Positions 25,159-32,730 of a stretch of 64,000 bases of DNA are shown piece by piece. A program made the translations under genes and the position numbers. The notes below the pieces were generated by a model. It ran no database searches and was not told the DNA's origin. It saw nothing but the letters and a program-made list of their open reading frames with translations. The stretch comes from UBA11098 sp041671525. Its GTDB lineage: Bacteria; Patescibacteriota; Minisyncoccia; Moranbacterales; UBA2206. Position 1 is the stretch's first letter. Each line of letters begins with the position of its first letter. Location of the stretch: contig JBAZBJ010000001.1 of assembly GCA_041671525.1 (NCBI GenBank), positions 1 through 64,000 of the forward strand. Direction: 5' to 3'.

Positions 25159-25797
25159 ATGCGAAAAATTGAGTTTAAAAACGGGGAATATTATCATATT
25201 TATAATCGGGGTGTTGAAAAGCGCGATATTTTTCTGAATGATTTTGATTATCTGAGATTTTTGAAAGCCCTGAATGAATTTAATAGGGTTGATTCAATCG
25301 GCAGTATTTTTGAGCAGGGTATCCGAGATAAGAAGACAACATTTGGACACCCAGTGTCCAAATTGGTGGAGATTAATGCATATTGCATAAATCCTAATCA
25401 TTATCATTTAATTCTAAGGCAATTGCAGGATAAAGGAATTGAAAAATTTATGCATAAGGTTGGTATGGGATATGCAAAATATTTTAACCATAAATATAAA
25501 CATTCAGGCGTTGTGTTTCAGGGAGGGTTTCAGGCGATCCATATTGATTCCAATGAATATCTTTTATATCTTTCTGTTTATGTAAACAAGAATAATTTTA
25601 TTCACGGATATGGTAAGAATGATTGGAAATATTCGAGCGTATTGGATTATTTGGGTAAACGCAAGGACGAGTTATGTAGTAAGGATGTTGTTTTGGGGCA
25701 ATTTAAAAGTATTGAGGAATATAAGGAATTTATGGAGGTTAATGCGCTACACTTAAAGGAGAAAAAAGAAATGGAAAAATATTTATTAGAGGAATAA
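25159..25797 (+). CDS. REP-associated tyrosine transposase (RAYT)
   Basis: 212 residues. Y1-transposase features: GEYYHIYNRGVEKRDIF near the N terminus, the HUH-type motif NPNHYHLIL (about 79-87) for metal binding, then a Tyr-containing helix MGYAKYFNHKYKHSG, where one Tyr (about 109-115) is the candidate nucleophile, and the end motif GVVFQGGFQAI. RAYTs nick single-stranded DNA at palindromic REP units. Copies of the cognate palindrome lie on both sides and inside the gene at 25342-25362. Confidence 0.9.
   Translation: MRKIEFKNGEYYHIYNRGVEKRDIFLNDFDYLRFLKALNEFNRVDSIGSIFEQGIRDKKTTFGHPVSKLVEINAYCINPNHYHLILRQLQDKGIEKFMHKVGMGYAKYFNHKYKHSGVVFQGGFQAIHIDSNEYLLYLSVYVNKNNFIHGYGKNDWKYSSVLDYLGKRKDELCSKDVVLGQFKSIEEYKEFMEVNALHLKEKKEMEKYLLEE
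25342..25362 (+). repeat. REP palindrome inside the RAYT gene
   Basis: TTTGGACACCCAGTGTCCAAA, opposite orientation to the outer units, translated as part of the protein (GHPVSK). Confidence 0.8.
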
Positions 25798-25806
25798 CAA
25801 GGCAAA

Positions 25807-25840
25807 GACACCCAGTGTCCTTTTGGACACTGGGTGTCCA
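25807..25840 (+). repeat. Inverted pair of REP units
   Basis: GACACCCAGTGTCC-TTTT-GGACACTGGGTGTC: two units head to head, forming a long hairpin 10 bases after the RAYT stop. Identical copy at 26936-26969. Confidence 0.9.
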
Positions 25841-25849
25841 AAATTCATT

Positions 25850-26914
25850 ATGAAATTTGAATGGCAAGGCCCGTTGCGGCCGAATGAAAAACCGTCGAAA
25901 GAAGAAATAAAAAATCCTACCAAAAAAACGGTAGAGACGCAATTTATTGCGTCTAAATCTGACGAAAAGCCGGAAGACGTCAAAAAACCCGAAAATGTCG
26001 AACAAGAACTCTCGCCGGAGGTGATTGAGATGATTATGGGGAAGGTGCAGGATATAAATGAAATTGGCACTGCTTATTCTGTTGTAACTAGTGGTAGGGA
26101 TACAACCAAGAATATTTTGAAAGATGGTTTTTTGGGAAATAATTGGACTTCTAATAAGGAGTCCTGGGCAAAAAAAATAAGGAAAGAGAAAAAAGGCGTG
26201 GTCTTTTTTAATATCGTAGGCACCGAACGGGATAGGACTGATTTTAAGAAAAATTCCTTGAATGAATACAATGCGATAGCGAAATCATATTACTTCAAAC
26301 AAAAAGGTCGAGAAATAGCAATAATTTTTGATTTAAAACCATTCAGGCCAGCCAGCCCTCACAAATACAAATATGCAGACAGAGAAAAGCAAGAGGGTCG
26401 TACTTTTCGCTACGCACGTGATTATGATATGAACTACGAAATTGAAGACCACATAACTCCAAGTCGAGAAACTGCAAAACAATTTTATGAGGGAGAATTA
26501 TATGATGAATATGGTGGTGTAGATAATATGAAACACAATGGCTTATTAGAAAAAGAACATAAATTTAGCGAGGATGAATGGGCGCTATGGATACCAAAAG
26601 TTGATACGGAACGCGGCTTTACCCTGTCGTATCGGATACCACCAAGATTATTCAAGGGCATTGTCTTTCAACCAGATACTGATTACTTAAAAATTGAAAA
26701 ATTAACGCCAGAAAGAATGTCGGAGGAGACAAAAAACATTGCTTTGATTATGAAAGAGGCTTGTGGTGAAAAAACTGAATTATATTTACCCATTTATGAT
26801 AAAACAGGCAACCTTCTCTGGCCCAAACAAATGTCCTACGAAGAAGTGAAAAAGTTTGTGGCGGAGAGGGCGGAGAAAAAAGCAGAAGTAGATTCTGAAA
26901 CAAGTTCAGAATGA
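25850..26914 (+). CDS. Hypothetical cytosolic protein
   Basis: 354 residues from ATG 25850, just after the REP hairpin; upstream in-frame starts lie in the palindrome. The first ~60 residues are Lys/Pro/Glu-rich and include VETQFIASK, coded by the GTAGAGACGCAATTT palindrome. A folded region starts around IGTAYSVVTSGRDTTKNIL and includes SYRIPPRLFKGIVF; it ends LYLPIYDKTGNLLWPKQMSY and a charged tail. No family is assigned. It is boxed in by identical REP hairpins. Confidence 0.6.
   Translation: MKFEWQGPLRPNEKPSKEEIKNPTKKTVETQFIASKSDEKPEDVKKPENVEQELSPEVIEMIMGKVQDINEIGTAYSVVTSGRDTTKNILKDGFLGNNWTSNKESWAKKIRKEKKGVVFFNIVGTERDRTDFKKNSLNEYNAIAKSYYFKQKGREIAIIFDLKPFRPASPHKYKYADREKQEGRTFRYARDYDMNYEIEDHITPSRETAKQFYEGELYDEYGGVDNMKHNGLLEKEHKFSEDEWALWIPKVDTERGFTLSYRIPPRLFKGIVFQPDTDYLKIEKLTPERMSEETKNIALIMKEACGEKTELYLPIYDKTGNLLWPKQMSYEEVKKFVAERAEKKAEVDSETSSE
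25931..25955 (+). repeat. GTAGAGAC palindrome inside a coding frame
   Basis: GTAGAGACGC-AATTTATT-GCGTCTA, sister of 20530-20557, in frame in the 25850 gene. Confidence 0.8.
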
Positions 26915-26935
26915 CAATATATGAAAGCGCATAAA

Positions 26936-26969
26936 GACACCCAGTGTCCTTTTGGACACTGGGTGTCCA
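26936..26969 (+). repeat. Inverted pair of REP units (second copy)
   Basis: Same 34 bases as 25807-25840, ending five bases before the P-type ATPase start. Confidence 0.9.
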
Positions 26970-26973
26970 AATA

Positions 26974-29739
26974 ATGATAATGCCAAAAGAAAATAAAAAT
27001 ATCTATAACCTGACTTCGGACGAAGTATTAAAGAGATTTGATGCTTCGCTTCAAGGCCTCTCAATTCAGGAGGCGGAGAAGCGGCTCAGGGAATTTGGGG
27101 CGAATAAGTTGCAGCGCAAACAGAATTGGAAGTGGTTGAAATTGATTTGGAATCAATTTAATGATGCGTTGGTCTGGATTTTGTTGGTGGCGGCGGGGTT
27201 GGCGGCGCTTTTTCGGGAGTGGCGGGATGTGACGATCATTTTGATCATTGTCGCGATCAATTCGATCATCGGCTTTTTGCAAGAATTCAAAGCCGAGCGG
27301 ATTTTGGATAGCATCAAAAAATTGACTACTGACAAGGCAGTGGTGATTCGCGGCGGGGTGCGCCAGGAAATTGAGGCGGCGGAATTGGTGGTGGGCGACG
27401 TGGTGGCGCTCACTAGCGGCGACAGCGTGCCGGCCGATGGGTATCTTATCGAAGCGTACGATTTGCGCGTCAATAGTTTTATTTTTACCGGTGAATCGAA
27501 ACCGGAAACCAAAAAAGTCGGCGTGATGGAAAATCATCCGGTTTTGGCGGACATTGATAATATGGTTTTTTCCGGGGAAACGATTGCGACGGGCGAGGCG
27601 AAATTTGTGGTGACGGGCACGGGCATGGGCACGGAACTGGGGAAGATTGCCAATCTGACCCAGGAAGTCAAAGAAGATCTGACGCCGATGCAGAAGCAGA
27701 TGCGTTCTTTGGGGCGCCAAGTGACGATTCTTTCGATTTTGATTGGAGTCGTGGTGATGATTGCCGGGCAATATTTCAAGATGTCACTCTATGACAACTT
27801 TTTGTTTGCCTTGGCCTTGGCGGTGTCGGTTGTGCCGGAAGGATTGCCAGCCGCGATTTCAGTGGCGCTGTCACTCGGAATGAAGCGCTTGCTCAAGGAA
27901 AATGTGCTGGCCAAAAAATTGAACGCCGTGGAAACGCTGGGCTCGGTCAACATTATCTGCACGGACAAAACCGGCACGATTACGAAAAATGAATTAATGG
28001 TAACTCGGGTGGTGGTGAATGATGAAATCCTGGAAGTTTCCGGCTCGGGCTATGAACCAGTCGGCAACTTCTCAAAAAATGGAAAAATAATCAAGACTGG
28101 TGAAATTGAAAATTTGGAATTGCTGATGCGGATCGGGACTTTGTGCAATGGGGCAAGCCTGCTGAAGGAAGGTGGACAGTGGAAAATCATTGGTGATCCG
28201 ACTGAAGGCGCGATCGTGGTAGTTGGCAAAAAATATAATGACGCGGATGGCTATTTTGTCAAAGGCGAAACGAAAATCACCGAAAATCCTTTTTCCTCCG
28301 AGAGGATGCGGATGAGTGTGGTGTATAAGGGTGATTTGGGGGTTCCGGGAAGTTTGGGAATAGTTTCTTATGTGAAGGGTTCACCGGATGTGCTTTTGGA
28401 ATTGTGCACACAAAAAAAAGTTGGTGACAAAATTTCGGAATTTACGCCAGCGGAAAAAGAACAGACCAAGGAAATTTATAACCAAATGTCAGCGCAGGCG
28501 TTGCGGGTGTTGGCGTTTGCGTATCGTGAATTACCCTCACCCCCAGCCCCTCTCCCAGGGGGCGAGGGGGGTTTTAGCGTTGGGGAAGCAGAAAAAAATC
28601 TTATCTGGGTAGGGATGATGGCGATGATTGATCCGCCACGGCTGGACGTGACGGCGGCCATTGCCGAATGCAAGACGATGGACATCAAGGTTATTATGAT
28701 TACCGGCGATTATGAAATCACCGCCAAAGCCATCGCGAAAAATATCGGCTTGATTGATGACAAAAATAAATATGAAATTATCAATGGAAAAACACTGAGC
28801 ATTTTGAAAGATCGGGAAGTTTATCAAAAAATCAAAGCGGGGGATGTGGTGTTCGCGCGCATCGCGCCGGAACAGAAGTTGCGGATTGCGACCATTTTGA
28901 AAAACAACAAACAGGTGATTGCGATGACCGGCGACGGGGTCAATGACGCGCCGGCGTTGAAATATGCGGACATCGGGGTGGCGATGGGAATCATCGGCAC
29001 GGATGTGTCCAAAGAAGCCGGCGACATGATTTTGCTGGATGATAATTTTGCTTCGATTGTCCATGGCATCAAGGAGGGGAGGACGATTTTTCAAAATCTC
29101 AAAAAATTTGTGCACTATGTTTTGACTTCTAATGCCAGTGAACTTTTGACCGTAATTTTTGGCGTGCTGCTGCAAATCCCGGCGCCGATCATGGCGGTGC
29201 AGATTTTGTCGATCGATCTGGCGACGGATGTTTTTCCATCTTTTTCTTTGGGTCTGGAGCCGCCGGAGCCCGGGACGGACAAAAAAGTTATTAATTCCAA
29301 AGGCGCAATCATTGGCTGGAAAGGCTTTAGGCGCATCATTTATCTGGGCATCATTATGGCCACCGCCGGAACAGTGGCCTTCCTCTGGTCGATGCTGCGC
29401 GGCGGCTGGTATTTCGGCGAGGCCGTGACGGCCGACATGGCGCTTTATGTGAAGTCCACCACGGTGACCTACGCGGTGCTGGCCATGACGCAGATGGCTA
29501 ATCTGTTGCAATCACGCAGTGAAAAATTGTCGCCGTTTGAACTCGGATTTTTCAAAAACAAATATGCGATTGGTTCAATTTTCATCTCAATCGCAATTCT
29601 GCTATCATTCATGTATGTGCCGCTGTTGCAAAAATATCTGCACATGAGCCCGATCGATTGGAAAGATTGGCTGGCAGTGGTTGTATCAGTTATAGCAGTA
29701 TTCTTGTGGGAGCAGGGGCGAAAAGCGGAAGAAAAATAA
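26974..29739 (+). CDS. P-type cation-transporting ATPase (P2/Ca2+ type)
   Basis: 921 residues from ATG 26974 (26980 also possible); a GTG further up lies in the REP hairpin. Domain order: cation-ATPase N-terminal region, about four membrane segments, TGES actuator loop (about 171-174), phosphorylation site DKTGT with D331, nucleotide domain, TGDGVNDAPALK hinge, and about six C-terminal segments. The membrane motif PEGLP (about 288-292) fits Ca2+/Mn2+ or Na+/K+ transporters of the P2 group. A Pro/Gly insert around residue 521-533 is coded by a dispersed GC repeat. Confidence 0.9.
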   Translation: MIMPKENKNIYNLTSDEVLKRFDASLQGLSIQEAEKRLREFGANKLQRKQNWKWLKLIWNQFNDALVWILLVAAGLAALFREWRDVTIILIIVAINSIIGFLQEFKAERILDSIKKLTTDKAVVIRGGVRQEIEAAELVVGDVVALTSGDSVPADGYLIEAYDLRVNSFIFTGESKPETKKVGVMENHPVLADIDNMVFSGETIATGEAKFVVTGTGMGTELGKIANLTQEVKEDLTPMQKQMRSLGRQVTILSILIGVVVMIAGQYFKMSLYDNFLFALALAVSVVPEGLPAAISVALSLGMKRLLKENVLAKKLNAVETLGSVNIICTDKTGTITKNELMVTRVVVNDEILEVSGSGYEPVGNFSKNGKIIKTGEIENLELLMRIGTLCNGASLLKEGGQWKIIGDPTEGAIVVVGKKYNDADGYFVKGETKITENPFSSERMRMSVVYKGDLGVPGSLGIVSYVKGSPDVLLELCTQKKVGDKISEFTPAEKEQTKEIYNQMSAQALRVLAFAYRELPSPPAPLPGGEGGFSVGEAEKNLIWVGMMAMIDPPRLDVTAAIAECKTMDIKVIMITGDYEITAKAIAKNIGLIDDKNKYEIINGKTLSILKDREVYQKIKAGDVVFARIAPEQKLRIATILKNNKQVIAMTGDGVNDAPALKYADIGVAMGIIGTDVSKEAGDMILLDDNFASIVHGIKEGRTIFQNLKKFVHYVLTSNASELLTVIFGVLLQIPAPIMAVQILSIDLATDVFPSFSLGLEPPEPGTDKKVINSKGAIIGWKGFRRIIYLGIIMATAGTVAFLWSMLRGGWYFGEAVTADMALYVKSTTVTYAVLAMTQMANLLQSRSEKLSPFELGFFKNKYAIGSIFISIAILLSFMYVPLLQKYLHMSPIDWKDWLAVVVSVIAVFLWEQGRKAEEK
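28533..28571 (+). repeat. GC-rich palindromic repeat inside the ATPase gene
   Basis: ACCCTCACCCCCAGCCCCTC then TCCCAGGGGGCGAGGGGG: a familiar intergenic repeat in many bacterial genomes, here in frame, coding PSPPAPLPGGEGG. Confidence 0.8.
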
Positions 29740-29742
29740 TCT

Positions 29743-30696
29743 ATGCTGAATATTCAAGAAAACATTTCACTTGCAAAATATACGACGTTCCGCATCGGCG
29801 GGCCGGCGAGGTTTTTTGTGGAAGTGGAGAATGCCGAAGAAATTGCAGAGGCGATCGAATATGCCCAAAATAATAAATTTAAATTTTTCATCCTGGGTGG
29901 CGGCTGCAATGTGCTGGTTTCTGACAGTGGCTTTGATGGTTTGGTCATCCGGATCAAGAATACTTTGTTCATGATTCATGACGTTTCTGTCGGATGTGGC
30001 GCCGGAGTGCCGCTGGCCAAGGTGGTCAAAGATTCGATTGAGAGCGGTCTAACTGGCATGGAGTGGGCGGCGGGAATTCCGGGCACGGTCGGTGGGGCGA
30101 TCCGTGGCAATGCTGGGGCGTTCGGCGGCGAGATGGCGCAGGGCATAAACACCGTGAACTTTATCGATCCGGCGGAGCTGTATGAAGAGGATAACAAAAC
30201 CGTCAAGATCAAAACTTTTTCCGCGGCGGACTGTCAGTTTGCGTATCGCAACAGTATCTTCAAGCAAAATCCAAATCTGATCATTCTGTCAGCCAGTCTG
30301 AGGTTGGAAAAGGGAGACCGGGCAGAGAGTGAAAAGAAGGTCAAGGATATTTTGGCGCAAAGGAGTTCCAATCAGCCCAAAGGTGCCAGTGCTGGATCAT
30401 ATTTCATCAATCCGGTCGTCAGCAATCCGGAACTGCTCGCGGAATTTGAAAAGGAGACTGGTCAGAAAAGCAGAGGAGGAAAATTGCCGTCGGGCTGGCT
30501 GATTGCCAGGGCGGGGTTGAGAGGCAAAAAAATCGGTGGGGCGCTGGTAAGTATGGAGCACGCAAATTTTATCGTGAACACCGGCACGGCCACCGCAGAA
30601 GACATAACCGCTTTGGACAGTCTGGTGAAACAACAAGTGCGGGATAAATTCGGCGTGCAGCTGCAGGAAGAAGTACAATATTTGGGATTTAATTAA
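29743..30696 (+). CDS. murB: UDP-N-acetylenolpyruvoylglucosamine reductase MurB
   Basis: 317 residues, 3 bases after the ATPase stop. FAD-binding features: LAKYTTFRIGGPARFF (about 9-24), LGGGCNVLVSDSGFDGLVI, GMEWAAGIPGTVGGAIRGNAG, and the catalytic loop NPKGASAGSYFINP with the reductase Ser in AGS. C-terminal HANFIVNTGTATAEDI completes the type. It makes UDP-MurNAc with NADPH in the cytosol. Its link to the ATPase operon, away from murC, is a small rearrangement of the usual cluster. Confidence 0.95.
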   Translation: MLNIQENISLAKYTTFRIGGPARFFVEVENAEEIAEAIEYAQNNKFKFFILGGGCNVLVSDSGFDGLVIRIKNTLFMIHDVSVGCGAGVPLAKVVKDSIESGLTGMEWAAGIPGTVGGAIRGNAGAFGGEMAQGINTVNFIDPAELYEEDNKTVKIKTFSAADCQFAYRNSIFKQNPNLIILSASLRLEKGDRAESEKKVKDILAQRSSNQPKGASAGSYFINPVVSNPELLAEFEKETGQKSRGGKLPSGWLIARAGLRGKKIGGALVSMEHANFIVNTGTATAEDITALDSLVKQQVRDKFGVQLQEEVQYLGFN

Positions 30697-30710
30697 TTTA
30701 AGATAATCAT

Positions 30711-31082
30711 ATGACAACAGAAAAAAGCATTCGCATGTTTTTCAAGGGTTTGAAAATTGATGATCGCACCGAAGACTATGTCACCAAAAAAATCAAAGCA
30801 ATCGAGAAAATTTTGGACAAGGTGACACGGGTGGAGATCGAAATTGATATGGATAAGAAAAAGGGAAAATTCCGGGTGGAGGTGATGATCAAAACGCCGT
30901 ATAAGCTGTATCGCGCCGAAGAATCAACGGAAAGCGTGGAGGGTTCAATTGACGCGGTGGAGCAGGAAATCAAGAGTCAGGTCAAAAAAGACATCGAAAA
31001 GATCCGGACGTTGAGATTGCGCGGCAAACGCTCGATCAAGAAAAAAACGGTGCTCGACAAAGACGCGCGGTTCCGGAAATAG
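30711..31082 (+). CDS. hpf: Ribosome hibernation factor HPF/RaiA family
   Basis: 123 residues. RIMFFKGLKIDDRTEDYVTKK matches the start of the S30Ae/HPF domain, with the beta-alpha-beta-beta-beta-alpha pattern through SIDAVEQEIKSQVKKDIEK and a basic tail (LRGKRSIKKKTVLDK). Short or medium form without the long dimerisation domain. It binds the decoding centre of idle ribosomes. It follows murB by 14 bases. Confidence 0.85.
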   Translation: MTTEKSIRMFFKGLKIDDRTEDYVTKKIKAIEKILDKVTRVEIEIDMDKKKGKFRVEVMIKTPYKLYRAEESTESVEGSIDAVEQEIKSQVKKDIEKIRTLRLRGKRSIKKKTVLDKDARFRK

Positions 31083-31101
31083 GCAACTTTGCTTCAAATA
31101 A

Positions 31102-31131
31102 AGCTCTTCTCAGAAATGGGAAGAGTTTTAT
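31102..31131 (+). terminator. Intrinsic terminator after hpf
   Basis: CTCTTC / GAAGAG stem and TTTTA. Confidence 0.7.
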
Positions 31132-31185
31132 AATTGCCGAAAAAGCTTTGTTTAAAGCAAAAAATCAGATTTAGAGAGCTGGCTA

Positions 31186-31214
31186 TTGACAGATCCGGCT
31201 TTTCATGCTAGACT
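31186..31214 (+). promoter_or_regulatory. Promoter for the 31315 gene
   Basis: TTGACA 31186-31191, 17-base spacer, TAGACT 31209-31214. The ~95-base leader has a hairpin GGCTTATT/AATAAGTCC near 31254-31274. Confidence 0.8.
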
Positions 31215-31314
31215 ATTTGGTTGTTCGTTACAAATTTTTTATAGCGGAGGCGGGCTTATTTTTTAAATAAGTCCAATTAATAACAATCCTAAGAAAATTC
31301 CTGGGAGGGAAAAA

Positions 31315-31869
31315 ATGAACAAGAAGATGTTAGTTTTTGTAGTTTTGGCGATTATCGTAATGTTCGGCGTTAGCGATGTTTTCGCTAACGGATCACAGCG
31401 CGCTGATGGAGGAGTGAAGATTGCCCTGAAGGCGCCGTATGACCTCATCTATCCGATCAATGTTCCAACTGACGTCAAGGGGTTTGGTGTCGTGGAGGAT
31501 GTCCAGGAATACGATTCCTGGTTCTGCGATAATGACCAGACCATTGAGGTTAAGAATAAATACAAGGTATTTTCCTTGCCGGTTAGGGTTTCCGAAATGA
31601 ACAAGTGGAATGTCGGTAAACTTAGTCTCACTGGGGCTGACTCGTCCGGTCTCATGCGCGATATAACCGGCTACATGTCTGCTGATCCGGCAGGCAAAAC
31701 AGTTTACGTGGAGTTCGCCGGGCAGTACTGCGCGCAACAATTTGAGCAGTATTATGACGATGCTCGTCAGACGTGGATGTGTCGCGTGCAGCCGGAGATG
31801 GTATGCAACGCTCCGGAATATTATCTCAACGGGCGGCTACTTTTAACAGTAGTACCATACCTGAGGTAG
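31315..31869 (+). CDS. Exported protein of unknown function
   Basis: 184 residues with SD GGGAGGG seven bases before ATG. Signal peptide MNKKMLVFVVLAIIVMFGVS with cleavage after DVFA. Mature part has four Cys (WFCDN, QYCAQQ, TWMCRV, MVCNAP) that could form two disulfides. No family recognised. Strong own promoter and terminator suggest high expression. Confidence 0.7.
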   Translation: MNKKMLVFVVLAIIVMFGVSDVFANGSQRADGGVKIALKAPYDLIYPINVPTDVKGFGVVEDVQEYDSWFCDNDQTIEVKNKYKVFSLPVRVSEMNKWNVGKLSLTGADSSGLMRDITGYMSADPAGKTVYVEFAGQYCAQQFEQYYDDARQTWMCRVQPEMVCNAPEYYLNGRLLLTVVPYLR

Positions 31870-31875
31870 AAAGCA

Positions 31876-31920
31876 AGCAGCTATGTTTCGATAACTCGAA
31901 ACCTCTAGCTGCTTTTTATT
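31876..31920 (+). terminator. Strong intrinsic terminator
   Basis: AGCAGCT pairs with AGCTGCT, with inner GTTTCG/CGAAAC, then TTTTTATTTTT. Confidence 0.9.
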
Positions 31921-31964
31921 TTTGAAAATGTGGATAACTTGCTATGTATTTTTCGCGTTATCTA

Positions 31965-31973
31965 TGGCATAAT
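31965..31973 (+). promoter_or_regulatory. Extended -10 promoter
   Basis: TGG-CATAAT (31968-31973) followed by AAAAGCAT, the same downstream bases as the promoter at 12440. Leader ~20 bases, no SD. Confidence 0.45.
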
Positions 31974-31998
31974 AAAAGCATAAAATAACTAAAACAAA

Positions 31999-32559
31999 AT
32001 GAACAAAAAAATCGCCACGGAGTTTGCTTTTGGGATTATAATCATTATTGCTATCATTGTTGGCGGAGCAGTTTGGCTTTCCGGCAATCAGAAAGCAGAA
32101 GCGCCGACATCGAATGTCAAAACAACGCAGCCAGCACCGCAACCTGCGGCAACTGATGAAACCGCCGACTGGCAGACGTATCGGAATGAGAAGTATGGGT
32201 TTGAGTTTCAGTATCCGAGGGGGTGGAATGTTAAAGAAATTCAGGATGGCGTAATTGCTCTGTCTAAGGATAATTTGCCAAAAAATACAATAAATATAAA
32301 TATTACCAATAATACAGAAGGTAAGAGCTTGGGTGAAATTACCCAAGAGAGAATTGCTAACCTGCAAATTCAAAAAAACTCCACCGATGTGTTTTTGGGC
32401 GGGCTGCCAGCTAAGCGAGTGAAAGACAATGGAATTGTTACTTACAACGGAGTCTATTCAATTAACAAAGAGCATATTTATTATCTGTATATTTCCGAAG
32501 AGTCTCAATTGAATGCAACTTTTAATCAAATACTTTCCACCTTCAAATTTACAGAATAG
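31999..32559 (+). CDS. Membrane-anchored protein with PsbP-like domain
   Basis: 186 residues. N-terminal anchor (FGIIIIIAIIVGGAVWL, about 11-27), Ala/Pro linker to about 52, then WQTYRNEKYGFEFQYPRGW and a compact beta-rich domain ending STFKFTE. This W-x-T-Y...YGF-x-F-x-YP-x2-W pattern is PsbP/Mog1-like and widespread in CPR exported proteins (recall). Related segment in the 10164 gene. Function unknown. Confidence 0.7.
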   Translation: MNKKIATEFAFGIIIIIAIIVGGAVWLSGNQKAEAPTSNVKTTQPAPQPAATDETADWQTYRNEKYGFEFQYPRGWNVKEIQDGVIALSKDNLPKNTININITNNTEGKSLGEITQERIANLQIQKNSTDVFLGGLPAKRVKDNGIVTYNGVYSINKEHIYYLYISEESQLNATFNQILSTFKFTE

Positions 32560-32574
32560 CTCACTAAATCAGAA

Positions 32575-32602
32575 AACCTTCTCCTTGCCGAGAGGGTTTT
32601 TG
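32575..32602 (+). terminator. Intrinsic terminator
   Basis: AACCTTCTC-CTTGCC-GAGAGGGTT then TTT, fused to the next promoter. Confidence 0.7.
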
Positions 32603-32604
32603 TT

Positions 32605-32613
32605 TGGTAGAAT
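32605..32613 (+). promoter_or_regulatory. secA promoter, extended -10
   Basis: TGG-TAGAAT with TAGAAT at 32608-32613, immediately after a terminator. Leader to secA about 97 bases with two hairpins (GTCCGCGGCGGAC at about 32656-32668 and 32670-32693). Confidence 0.55.
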
Positions 32614-32669
32614 AAAGGAGTTTTAATGACTAAATAACGACGCTTAACCTCTTCCGTCCGCGGCGGACA

Positions 32670-32693
32670 CCTTCTCCTTAAATAAGGAGAAGG
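32670..32693 (+). promoter_or_regulatory. Hairpin that covers the SD upstream of secA
   Basis: CCTTCTCCTT (32670-32679) pairs perfectly with AAGGAGAAGG (32684-32693) over an AAAT loop. The 3' arm is the only SD in the secA leader and serves the 10-codon frame at 32698. Confidence 0.6.
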
Positions 32694-32697
32694 GAAT

Positions 32698-32730
32698 ATG
32701 GAAGAAAACACTTTTTATGGCATTTTTTAG
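32698..32730 (+). CDS. Candidate leader peptide overlapping the secA start
   Basis: ATG at 32698, four bases after AAGGAGAAGG, codes MEENTFYGIF and stops at 32728-32730. It overlaps the secA ATG (32717) in another frame, so ribosomes ending here could restart on secA, which has no SD of its own. Not homologous to SecM as far as I can see. Speculative but well placed. Confidence 0.35.
   Translation: MEENTFYGIF

Noticed and set aside
27061..27771. 236-codon minus-strand frame opposite the ATPase start
   Set aside because: Same reasons: low-complexity His/Arg/Asn product opposite conserved membrane segments.
28537..29511. 324-codon open frame on the minus strand inside the P-type ATPase gene
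   Set aside because: The product is His/Arg-rich without family signatures and lies fully opposite a well-conserved gene; typical antisense shadow.
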